Assembly (NCBI GenBank): GCA_934668605.1
Contig: CAKUNY010000072.1
Coordinates: 1 to 9,811, forward strand
Origin: an uncultured Oscillospiraceae bacterium
Lineage (GTDB): Bacteria; Bacillota; Clostridia; Oscillospirales; Oscillospiraceae
DNA: 9,811 nucleotides
Reading direction: 5' to 3'
Positions 1-5,769 of the stretch are shown in pieces. Both the position numbers and the translations under genes were made by a program. The notes under the pieces were generated by a model that was not told the origin of the DNA, searched no databases, and worked only from the letters and a program-made list of their open reading frames with translations. Positions within the stretch are counted from its first letter, which is position 1. The number at the start of each line of letters is the position of its first letter.

Positions 1-125
1 GGCAGGATAACGAGGGGAAACGTGATCGAAAATTCGGCGGATGCGTTTCCGTGCTGCCCTGTGCGCGTGACGCGGTCAGAAATATGCGGGTAACCGCAAA
101 ACAGAGGGGCCGCGAACAGGAAGCA
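1..125 (+). ncRNA. glmS ribozyme: glmS ribozyme/riboswitch, 5' end cut off by window
   Basis: This is the 3' part of the glucosamine-6-phosphate-activated self-cleaving ribozyme that sits in the leader of glmS mRNA and shuts the gene down when product accumulates. Seen directly: an ACGAGG segment (10-15), then GTGATCGAAAATTCGGCGGATG (22-43, described by its ATCGA and TTCGGCGGATG blocks), which match the conserved catalytic core as I remember it. GGAAACG (16-22) pairs with CGTTTCC (44-50), and GGCAG (1-5) pairs with CTGCC (54-58). Further 3', CCTGT (58-62) can pair with ACAGG (116-120), CGCGG (71-75) with CCGCG (110-114), and GCGG-GTAA-CCGC (86-97) is a GNRA-capped hairpin, as expected for the P3/P4 domains. 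The cleavage site and P1 lie upstream of base 1. The 3' boundary is approximate. The position 50 bases before glmS supports the call. Confidence 0.88.
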
Positions 126-175
126 GGCAAATATCTGCGGTTTGTCCTGAACTTATTTTCAGGAGGAACTACCTT

Positions 176-2017
176 ATGTGTGGAATCGTAGGTTATATCG
201 GCAAGGAGCAGGCCGCGCCCATTTTGCTCGACGGGCTCCAGAGGCTTGAGTACCGGGGCTATGACTCGGCGGGCATCTGCGTGGCGGAAAACGGCGTGCT
301 GGACATTGCCAAGTGTAAAGGCCGGCTCGTGAATCTCGCGGAGAAGACCGGAAACGGCGCTCTCATGCGCGGCACGATCGGCATCGGGCACACCCGCTGG
401 GCGACGCACGGCGAACCGAACGATATCAACTCCCACCCCCATGTGTCCCAGAACGGAAAAATCGCGCTGGTACACAACGGGATCATTGAAAACTATCTGG
501 AGATCCGCGAATTTCTCGAGGAAAAGGGCGTAAAGTTCGCCTCGGAAACGGACAGCGAGGTCGTCGCGCAGCTGCTGGAATATTGTCTGGGGCTCGACGA
601 GGTGCACTGCATGCAGGACGCCATCTATATGGTGCTCCACCGCATCGAGGGCGCGTATGCCTTCGGCATCGTCTGTGCGGACGACCCGGAGCGGCTGTAT
701 GCGGCAAGAAAGGACGCGCCGCTGCTTCTGGGCTACGGCGACGGATGCAGCTTCATCGCCTCCGACGTGACGGCACTCGTCAAGTACACAAGAGACGTCT
801 CCTACATGGAAGACGGCGAGGTCGCCGTTCTCACGCGCGACTCCATTCAGGTCTATAACGCGATGGAGCTGCCGATTGAAAAGGAGCACCACCACATCGA
901 CTGGGAGATCTCCGCGGCGGAAAAGGGCGGATACCCGCACTTCATGCTCAAGGAGATCATGGAAGAGCCCGAGGCGCTGCGCCGCGCGATCACGCCGCGC
1001 ATCAAAGACGGGCGGATCGATTTTGGCGATCTCGTCCTTGGCCGCGAGACGATCGAGAAAATCAGCCGCATCATGATCATCGCCTGCGGCTCTTCGTATC
1101 ACGTGGGCATGCTCGGGAAATACACGATCGAAAAGCTGACGCGCATTCCGGTCGAGGCCGTGCTGGCCTCCGAGTTCCGGTACTGCGACCCGATCGTAGA
1201 TAATCACACGCTCGCCATTGTGATCAGCCAGTCGGGCGAGACGCTCGATACGATGGCGGCGCTCCGGGAGGCGAAGGCCAGAGGCGCGCGGGTGCTTTCG
1301 ATCGTGAACGTGGTCGGAAGCTCGATCGCAAGAGAATCGGACGACGTGCTCTACACGTGGGCAGGCCCCGAGATCGCCGTCGCGACCACGAAGGCGTACT
1401 CCACGCAGCTGGCCGTCATTGACATGCTGGCAATTTACATGGCAGACAGTCTCGGAAAGCTCAGCGCGGCAGAATACGCCCGCCTGGTTGAAGAGCTTCA
1501 GATGCTCCCGGAGAAGATCGAGACGGTGCTTCAAGACCGCGAGAAGATCCAGTTCTTCGCCTCGCAGTATTTTAACCACGACTCGGTGTTCTTCATCGGC
1601 CGGAATCTGGATTACGCGCTCGGGCTCGAGGGCTCTTTGAAGCTCAAGGAGATTTCCTATATCCACTCCGAGGCCTACGCATCCGGAGAGCTCAAGCACG
1701 GCACGATTTCCCTCATCGAAGACGGCACGCTCGTCGTCGCGCTGGGGCTCTATGAGCCGCTTTTTGAAAAGGCAATGAGCAACGTCATCGAGGTCAAGGC
1801 CAGAGGCGCAAGCGTGCTGGCTCTTACGACCGAGAGCGGAAAAGAGGAGATGGAAAAGCGTGTCGACGCGCTTCTGACCGTCCCGGATACCGAGCTCATG
1901 TTCCTGCCGTCGCTCGGCGTGGTGAGCTTGCAGCTGTTCGCGTATTATATCGCGCTGCAACGAGGCTGCGACATCGATAAGCCGAGAAACCTCGCCAAGA
2001 GTGTAACTGTTGAATAA
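176..2017 (+). CDS. glmS: Glutamine--fructose-6-phosphate aminotransferase (isomerizing)
   Basis: This enzyme makes glucosamine-6-phosphate from fructose-6-phosphate and glutamine in the cytoplasm, the first committed step toward UDP-GlcNAc and peptidoglycan. The 613-residue protein is normal length for the family. The N-terminal glutaminase domain begins MCGIVGYIG, giving the catalytic Cys after Met removal, followed by HTRWATHG (72-79), HNGIIEN (100-106) and ETDSE (124-128). Two SIS sugar-isomerase domains follow: about 290-430 with ACGSS (303-307) and SQSGET (351-356), and about 460-600 with GRNLDYALGLEG and the KLKEISYIHSEAYASGELKHG block (489-509). The C-terminus is the conserved DKPRNLAKSVTVE, with the family's C-terminal lysine at 608. 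An AGGAGG site at 161-166, nine bases ahead, fixes the start. It is monocistronic, regulated by the ribozyme upstream, and ends just before a hairpin. Confidence 0.98.
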   Translation: MCGIVGYIGKEQAAPILLDGLQRLEYRGYDSAGICVAENGVLDIAKCKGRLVNLAEKTGNGALMRGTIGIGHTRWATHGEPNDINSHPHVSQNGKIALVHNGIIENYLEIREFLEEKGVKFASETDSEVVAQLLEYCLGLDEVHCMQDAIYMVLHRIEGAYAFGIVCADDPERLYAARKDAPLLLGYGDGCSFIASDVTALVKYTRDVSYMEDGEVAVLTRDSIQVYNAMELPIEKEHHHIDWEISAAEKGGYPHFMLKEIMEEPEALRRAITPRIKDGRIDFGDLVLGRETIEKISRIMIIACGSSYHVGMLGKYTIEKLTRIPVEAVLASEFRYCDPIVDNHTLAIVISQSGETLDTMAALREAKARGARVLSIVNVVGSSIARESDDVLYTWAGPEIAVATTKAYSTQLAVIDMLAIYMADSLGKLSAAEYARLVEELQMLPEKIETVLQDREKIQFFASQYFNHDSVFFIGRNLDYALGLEGSLKLKEISYIHSEAYASGELKHGTISLIEDGTLVVALGLYEPLFEKAMSNVIEVKARGASVLALTTESGKEEMEKRVDALLTVPDTELMFLPSLGVVSLQLFAYYIALQRGCDIDKPRNLAKSVTVE

Positions 2018-2051
2018 AAAATACGTCCCCCAGAGAACTCCTCTGGGGGAC
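2013..2051. terminator. Shared terminator between convergent glmS and M42 peptidase gene
   Basis: A perfect 11-bp stem, GTCCCCCAGAG (2025-2035) with CTCTGGGGGAC (2041-2051), encloses a 5-base loop. Read on the minus strand the stem is followed by GTATTTTTTATT (complement of 2013-2024), a good U-tract, so it is a convincing intrinsic terminator for the minus-strand peptidase gene. Read on the plus strand the tail (ACTTATATTTC) is weaker, but the strong stem directly after the glmS stop probably ends that transcript too. Confidence 0.85.
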
Positions 2052-2076
2052 ACTTATATTTCACGGGAATTAGAAT

Positions 2077-3114
2077 TTAGATGCCGAGGTAACCCTTGAG
2101 CACGCGAAGGGTGTTTTCCACGCCGCTGACGTGGCTTCGTTCATAGCCGTGGCTTGCGTAGACGCCGGGGCCGATGAGTCCGTGCCGGATGTCGAAGCCC
2201 GCGCGGAGCGTCGCCTCCACGTCCGAGCCGTAGTGCGGGTACACGTCGAGCGCATAGTCTGCGCCCTCTTTTTTGGCTGCGTCAATGAGCTTTCCGACGA
2301 CCTCGTAGCTGTATGGCCCGCCGGAATCCTTGACGCAGATGGAGACCTGCTTTTCCGTACAGGTAAGCCCGTCACCCACGCAGCCCATGTCCACGCTGAT
2401 GGACTCCGTGACGCCGGAGGGGACAGAGCCGGAGCCGCCGTGGCCGACCTCTTCATAGACCGTCACATGCGCGTAGACCCGCCGCGCGGGCGTTTTGCCG
2501 GTATCATGCAGGTATTTCGCGAGCCCGAGCAGCACGCCGACGGAGAGCTTGTCGTCTAAAAAGCGGCTTTTGATATACCCGGAGGACGTGATCCTTGTGC
2601 GCGGCTCGAAGCAGACGATATCTCCCACTTCGACGCCGAGCGCGCGGGTGTCCTCCGCCGATCTGACGTCCTCATCGAGAACGGCCTCGACCGTGTCAAA
2701 CGTGCGCTTCGCGTCTGCATACTCGCCGTTGACATGCACCGAGGCGTTGCACAGCTGCACCGTGCCCTCGATGATGTTACCCGTTCTCGTGTGGACGCGG
2801 ACATTCTCTGTCTCCGCGTTTTCCGCGCGCATGCCGCCAAGGGGCGTGAGCTTCAGCCGGCCGCTTGCCTTGACCTCGGCGACCATCGCGCCGAGCGTGT
2901 CGGTGTGCGCCTGCAAAAGCAGCGCGTCGTCCGCATTTTCTCCGCCGAGGTCTGCCAGAACGCCGCCCTTTGTCGTGATGCAGGCCGAAAAGCCGAGCGC
3001 TTCAAACGCCTCCTTGACCCATCTGGCCGCCTGCGCCGTATAGCCCGACGGGCTGTCGATGGCCAGAAGCTCGCAGGCCTTCGTGGCCGCAAAATCCGCG
3101 TATTTTCGTTCCAT
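2077..3114 (-). CDS. M42 family metallopeptidase (glutamyl aminopeptidase/endoglucanase-like)
   Basis: A predicted cytoplasmic dinuclear-metal aminopeptidase of family M42 (FrvX/YpdE/TET type), which trims short peptides. The 345-residue length is typical. Visible active-site motifs are QAHTD (68-72, metal ligand H70), RFLDDK (184-189, bridging D187), YEEVGHGG (220-227, general base E221 and ligand E222), SVDMG (240-244, ligand D242), YGSDVEA (295-301) and SHGYERSH (321-328), which carries the last ligand, probably H322. These assignments rest on family knowledge. The reading frame stays open far upstream into plsY. The start at 3114 is chosen because AGGAGG (complement of 3123-3128) lies eight bases ahead and the product then begins as the family does. 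The gene stands alone, divergent from plsY and convergent with glmS. Substrate preference cannot be read from the sequence, and some M42 members were misnamed cellulases. Confidence 0.93.
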   Translation of the reverse strand: MERKYADFAATKACELLAIDSPSGYTAQAARWVKEAFEALGFSACITTKGGVLADLGGENADDALLLQAHTDTLGAMVAEVKASGRLKLTPLGGMRAENAETENVRVHTRTGNIIEGTVQLCNASVHVNGEYADAKRTFDTVEAVLDEDVRSAEDTRALGVEVGDIVCFEPRTRITSSGYIKSRFLDDKLSVGVLLGLAKYLHDTGKTPARRVYAHVTVYEEVGHGGSGSVPSGVTESISVDMGCVGDGLTCTEKQVSICVKDSGGPYSYEVVGKLIDAAKKEGADYALDVYPHYGSDVEATLRAGFDIRHGLIGPGVYASHGYERSHVSGVENTLRVLKGYLGI

Positions 3115-3122
3115 GTGCTGTT

Positions 3123-3128
3123 CCTCCT
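3123..3128 (-). promoter_or_regulatory. Ribosome binding site that fixes the M42 peptidase start
   Basis: The complement reads AGGAGG, eight bases before the ATG at 3114. It decides against the much longer in-frame reading that would extend backwards through plsY. Confidence 0.85.
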
Positions 3129-3149
3129 GTCGAAAGTTCTGTTTTTTAG

Positions 3150-3155
3150 ATTGTA
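3150..3155 (-). promoter_or_regulatory. Candidate extended -10 promoter of the M42 peptidase gene
   Basis: On the minus strand the sequence reads TGATACAAT, that is a TACAAT -10 hexamer (five of six matches to consensus) preceded by the TGn extension. No good -35 hexamer is seen 16-18 bases upstream (the nearest candidate is poor), so the call rests on the extended -10. The leader would be about 30 bases. Confidence 0.45.
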
Positions 3156-3202
3156 TCACACTTTCCGCGCGTACGCACCATAAAAAATAACTGCCGGACA
3201 CA

Positions 3203-3231
3203 TTGCGCTTTTGGGCAGAATATGCTATTGT
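3203..3231 (+). promoter_or_regulatory. Candidate promoter of plsY
   Basis: TTGCGC (3203-3208), 17 bases, then TATTGT (3226-3231) preceded by TGC, which gives an extended -10. Both hexamers are imperfect (3/6 and 4/6). A second possible -10, TATAGA (3231-3236), overlaps. It lies about 30 bases upstream of the plsY start and back to back with the M42 promoter. Confidence 0.45.
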
Positions 3232-3264
3232 ATAGAAACTGTTAAAAAAGAAGGTCGTGTCCAA

Positions 3265-3873
3265 ATGACGGTTCGATATCTCGCCTGCCTCGCGCTGGGC
3301 TATCTCATCGGTTCTCTGAGCGTTTCCATCCTGATCTCCAAATACATCTTCCATCAGGACGTGCGCACACTCGGAAGCGGCAACGCGGGCGCGGCCAATG
3401 CGGCGCGGACGCTCGGCGCGGGCGTTGGGGCTCTCACGCTGCTGGGCGATTTTCTCAAGGGCGTCGTCTCGATGCTCCTCGGCTCGTGGCTCGGCGGGAC
3501 GACCGGGCTTGCCATCGCGGGCGCGGCCTGCATGATCGGGCACTGCTTTCCCATCTACTTCGGCTTCAAGGGCGGAAAGGCCGTTGCAACGGCTGTGGCA
3601 GTTGCGCTGATGCTCGACTGGCGCGTGTTTTTAAGCGCGTTTGCCGTCTTTGTCGTGGTTGCGGCGCTGACGAGGACCGCGTCTGTATCCTCCATGTCGG
3701 CCTCCGTCGCCGTGGCGGCAATGACGCCGGTATTTACGAAAAATCCCGTCCTCATTTCCCTTGGCATTTTCACGTGCCTGCTCGTTCTTCTTATGCACCG
3801 CAGCAATATCCGAAGGCTCATCCAGGGCACGGAGCCGAAGTTCCAGTTCGGCAAGCGACCCGGAAAGGAATAA
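3265..3873 (+). CDS. plsY: Glycerol-3-phosphate acyltransferase PlsY (acyl-phosphate dependent)
   Basis: An integral membrane enzyme that moves an acyl group from acyl-phosphate (made by PlsX) to glycerol-3-phosphate, giving lysophosphatidic acid, the first step of phospholipid synthesis in most Firmicutes. The 202 residues are normal length. The cytoplasmic-loop motifs are present in order: LGSGNAGAANAARTLG (36-51), GHCFPIYFGFKGGKAVATA (92-110), and HRSNIRRLIQGTEPK (178-192). Hydrophobic stretches near 4-26, 52-73, 80-100, 110-135 and 145-177 fit the five-helix fold. ATG 3265 is preferred over 3211: the extra 18 residues would be hydrophilic, the upstream ATG overlaps the promoter, and AAGG (3251-3254) lies ten bases before 3265. 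The second motif has KGGKA where KGGKG is common, a tolerated variant as far as I know. It is monocistronic, with a terminator right after it. Confidence 0.96.
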   Translation: MTVRYLACLALGYLIGSLSVSILISKYIFHQDVRTLGSGNAGAANAARTLGAGVGALTLLGDFLKGVVSMLLGSWLGGTTGLAIAGAACMIGHCFPIYFGFKGGKAVATAVAVALMLDWRVFLSAFAVFVVVAALTRTASVSSMSASVAVAAMTPVFTKNPVLISLGIFTCLLVLLMHRSNIRRLIQGTEPKFQFGKRPGKE

Positions 3874-3883
3874 GGCGTTTTAT

Positions 3884-3916
3884 AAAGGCAGCTTGCAGAC
3901 GCGGGCTGCCTTTTTT
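3884..3916 (+). terminator. Intrinsic terminator of plsY
   Basis: AAAGGCAGC (3884-3892) pairs perfectly with GCTGCCTTT (3905-3913) across a 12-base loop, running into TTTTTT (3911-3916). It begins 11 bases after the plsY stop. Its U-tract ends one base before the -35 box of the next promoter, which insulates the PadR operon from plsY transcription. Confidence 0.92.
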
Positions 3917-3917
3917 C

Positions 3918-3946
3918 TTGACAAGGCTGCAATATCGTTTTATAAT
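3918..3946 (+). promoter_or_regulatory. Consensus sigma-A promoter of the padR-DUF2812 operon
   Basis: TTGACA (3918-3923), a 17-base spacer and TATAAT (3941-3946) match the housekeeping consensus at every position. Transcription should start near 3953, leaving a leader of about 60 bases. A promoter this strong in front of a small regulator gene implies that it is normally held off. The -10 box lies between the arms of an inverted repeat described next. Confidence 0.9.
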
Positions 3947-3973
3947 ATCATCAAACGATATCATGCAACGATA
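3932..3973. promoter_or_regulatory. Probable PadR operator: three half-sites over the -10 box
   Basis: ATATCGTTT (3932-3940) and AAACGATAT (3953-3961) form a perfect 9-bp inverted repeat around the -10 hexamer. A third half-site, AACGATA (3967-3973), follows in the same orientation as the second. The second and third belong to a 16-bp direct repeat, ATATCATCAAACGATA (3945-3960) and ATATCATGCAACGATA (3958-3973), matching at 14 of 16 positions with a 13-bp period. The location over the -10 and start site fits autorepression by the PadR protein encoded next. Binding is inferred, not shown. Confidence 0.72.
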
Positions 3974-4001
3974 ATGTACCAATTGACAAAGGCAGACGCG
4001 A

Positions 4002-4008
4002 AGGAGGG
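4002..4008 (+). promoter_or_regulatory. Ribosome binding site that fixes the padR-like start
   Basis: AGGAGGG sits directly against an ATG at 4009 and seven bases or so ahead of the in-frame ATG at 4015. Only the second has workable spacing, so translation should start at 4015. Confidence 0.8.
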
Positions 4009-4014
4009 ATGCAC

Positions 4015-4338
4015 ATGCCGCGCAGGCCGCTGGAAAATCTGACGGAATCGATGTTCTATGTGCTGCTGGCGCTCAAAACCCGCCCGATGTGCGGCATGGA
4101 GATCGCGGCGTTTTTGGAGCGGGCGACGAGCGGGCGGCTTCGCATCGGGCCGGCGACACTTTACACCGTGCTTTCTAAATTTGAAGAGGTAAAATACATC
4201 GAGGAAATTGCCGTCGAAGGCCGCAAGCGCACCTACCGCATCACCTCGCGCGGCATGGATGCGTACCAGGCGGAGGTAAACCGCTTGACGGCGTGCTTGC
4301 AGGACGCGGAAGCGCTCGGAGGGCTGCTGCATGACTGA
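4015..4338 (+). CDS. PadR family transcriptional regulator
   Basis: A small DNA-binding repressor of the PadR family, subfamily 2 size: 107 residues with a winged helix and one C-terminal dimerisation helix. Seen: an N-terminal helix with LTESMFYVLLAL (9-20), the GMEI helix (27-30), the GPATLYTVLSKFEE recognition helix (45-58, the family's GTLY block), the wing KRTYRITSRG (71-80), and an amphipathic C-terminal helix (82-105). Such proteins usually bind inverted repeats in their own promoter and release DNA on binding a drug or other ligand. The downstream DUF2812 gene overlaps its end by 8 bp (ATGACTGA), so the two are translationally coupled. The operator-like repeats over the promoter support autoregulation. 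The ligand is unknown. Confidence 0.93.
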   Translation: MPRRPLENLTESMFYVLLALKTRPMCGMEIAAFLERATSGRLRIGPATLYTVLSKFEEVKYIEEIAVEGRKRTYRITSRGMDAYQAEVNRLTACLQDAEALGGLLHD

Positions 4339-5536
4339 CATCGCGAAAAAAAGACGCTGGATGCTCGTTCCGTGCCCGGATTATGACGTTCCGGCGATGG
4401 AAAGCTGGCTGGAAGAGCAGGCGGCGCAGGGGCTGTTTTTATCAAAAGAAGACGGCTTCTTTCTCGGCCTTGCGTGCTTTGAAACAGGCAGCCCAAAGCG
4501 TGTGCGCTACCGGCTGGACGCGGTTCCAAAGGAGAAGGCGTTTTCCGAATTTGACGAAAACAAGCAGGAGGCAATCGCGCTGGCCGGGGAGATGGGCTGG
4601 GAATTTGTCGCGGAGTGGAAGGAGTTTCTGATCTATCGCTGCGATGACGCGCGTCTTCCAGAGCTCAATACAGACCCCGCCGTGCAGGCCTTATCACTCA
4701 AGCGCGTGCAGAAGGCGCTCGCCGACCGGGTATTTTCGACGTGCTATTATCTGTTTTTGTATCCGATTCTGATGTTCGTCCTGCGCGAGCCTACGTTTCT
4801 GCTCGGCATTCTGACGCTCGGGACGCTCCGGCTTCTGGCGCTGATTCTTGTTACCGCCGTGCAGACCTGGGGCGCGGTGCGCGACTGGCGCAGGCTGCGA
4901 CAGCTTCGCAAGCACTTGCAATCCGGCGGGCGCATCGAGCACACGAACGGCTGGCGCGACGAGAAAAACCGCTGCCTCGCGGGCAAAATCGTGCGCCCCA
5001 TCTTAACTGCCGTCTGGCTCGTGCTGCTGGTGAGCTTTCTTGTAGCGCCGCGCCTTCACCCGGATGCTCCGGCCATTGATGCGGGCGAAGCGCCCCTTCC
5101 GACACTCGCCAGCTTTGCCGCTTTTCCGGTAGATGAAACGGACGACGGCTACGAGCTGACGCTGGCCGAGACGCACGACCTGCTTGCCCCGGAAATTTAC
5201 AATCTGTATGAGAGAAGCGGCGGCGCGATCTATGATGCGGATTATTACGAGCTGCGCGCGCCGTGGCTGGCCGAGTGGCTGGCGCGGGATCTGCTGCGGT
5301 ACAACGAACGCCGCGATTCGAAGATGGCTTCCCGGCATGAGCGCGAGCTGACGCAGATCGCGCTTCCGGAGGATCTGGACGCGGACACGGCGCAGTGCTA
5401 TCGAAATCCGTTCGGAGAATACCGCCTGCTGCTGCAAAAGGGCAAAAAACTTCTCTCCGTGACGCTCTGGTGGCCGAAGATCGAGACGTTCCCCGCCGAG
5501 CAAATCGCCCGGACGCTGCTGGAGAGCATCTCCTGA
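4331..5536 (+). CDS. DUF2812 domain-containing membrane protein
   Basis: A 401-residue protein of unknown function. The N-terminal part (about 12-105) resembles DUF2812, with CPDYDVPAMESWLEEQAAQG (15-34) and RVRYRLD (57-63), a domain that typically follows PadR genes in Firmicutes. Three hydrophobic segments follow near 133-152, 155-178 and 219-239, separated by a basic loop (RDWRRLRQLRKHL, 184-196) that should be cytoplasmic. By the positive-inside rule the DUF2812 domain is cytoplasmic and the last 160 residues (about 240-401) lie outside, an acidic region with tyrosine-rich stretches that I do not recognise. The start overlaps the PadR stop. The pairing suggests an effector or co-sensor controlled by the PadR repressor, perhaps for membrane or envelope-active compounds. 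That role is inferred from context alone. Confidence 0.85.
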   Translation: MTDIAKKRRWMLVPCPDYDVPAMESWLEEQAAQGLFLSKEDGFFLGLACFETGSPKRVRYRLDAVPKEKAFSEFDENKQEAIALAGEMGWEFVAEWKEFLIYRCDDARLPELNTDPAVQALSLKRVQKALADRVFSTCYYLFLYPILMFVLREPTFLLGILTLGTLRLLALILVTAVQTWGAVRDWRRLRQLRKHLQSGGRIEHTNGWRDEKNRCLAGKIVRPILTAVWLVLLVSFLVAPRLHPDAPAIDAGEAPLPTLASFAAFPVDETDDGYELTLAETHDLLAPEIYNLYERSGGAIYDADYYELRAPWLAEWLARDLLRYNERRDSKMASRHERELTQIALPEDLDADTAQCYRNPFGEYRLLLQKGKKLLSVTLWWPKIETFPAEQIARTLLESIS

Positions 5537-5545
5537 ACGGAACGT

Positions 5546-5594
5546 CCCCATCGGGTCGTCCGCCCTTACGAAATGGGGGGAATCTCCCGTAAGG
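5546..5594. repeat. Imperfect hairpin downstream of the DUF2812 gene
   Basis: CCTTACG (5564-5570) pairs with CGTAAGG (5588-5594), and inside it GGGA (5578-5581) can pair with TCCC (5585-5588). A competing pairing is CCCCAT (5546-5551) with ATGGGG (5573-5578). There is no U-tract after it, so it is not a standard terminator. It abuts the palindromic pair that follows and may be part of the same element. Confidence 0.5.
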
Positions 5595-5596
5595 TT

Positions 5597-5706
5597 CGTA
5601 GGGGGCGATGCCCACATCGCCCCGTTGGGTACCATCGAATTCGCCGATGAGCTTTCGCGTTTCGGAACTGCATTTTGCCGGGTCGATGTGGGCATCGACC
5701 CCTACG
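5597..5706. repeat. Nested palindromic repeat element, two 28-bp inverted arms
   Basis: Two 28-base arms, 5597-5624 and 5679-5706, are inverted copies of each other with 26 of 28 positions matching. Each arm is itself a hairpin: GGGGCGATG-CCCA-CATCGCCCC on the left (5602-5623) and GGGTCGATG-TGGG-CATCGACCC on the right. The right-arm difference is compensated within its own stem (a T and A replace G and C). The 54 bases between hold no gene. The arrangement resembles short non-autonomous palindromic repeats scattered through gut Clostridia genomes. I see no target-site duplication that I would trust. Confidence 0.75.
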
Positions 5707-5725
5707 CAAAAACGCAAATATATAC

Positions 5726-5760
5726 AAAAATCCAAGGTGCATCCGTTTTTGCACCTTGGA
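5726..5760 (-). terminator. Intrinsic terminator of the M18/dehydrogenase operon
   Basis: TCCAAGGTGC (5731-5740) and GCACCTTGGA (5751-5760) make a perfect 10-bp stem with a 10-base loop. On the minus strand it is followed by TTTTTG (complement of 5725-5730) and lies 9 bases past the dehydrogenase stop. It is partly symmetric, since TTTT also follows on the plus strand at 5762-5765, so it may also stop read-through from the DUF2812 gene. Confidence 0.88.
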
Positions 5761-5769
5761 CTTTTACGT

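Noticed and set aside
2131..3183. Several long plus-strand frames opposite the M42 gene
   Set aside because: They are antisense shadows of a high-GC gene whose own frame carries full active-site motifs; none has a ribosome binding site or a recognisable domain.
3115..3543. N-terminal extension of the M42 peptidase back to 3543
   Set aside because: It would run antisense through the plsY start and its promoter, has a composition unlike any peptidase, and a good ribosome binding site marks 3114 as the start.
3983..3988. Second TTGACA just before the PadR gene as a further promoter
   Set aside because: No -10 hexamer lies at a suitable distance; the position 17 bases on falls in the ribosome binding site.
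5597..5706. CRISPR-like array
   Set aside because: There are only two copies and they are inverted, not direct, with no regular spacers and no cas genes nearby.
4851..5735. Minus-strand frame of 294 codons opposite the DUF2812 gene
   Set aside because: It is rich in Arg, Ala, Pro and Ser, as expected of an antisense frame in GC-rich DNA, and it starts within the palindromic repeat region.
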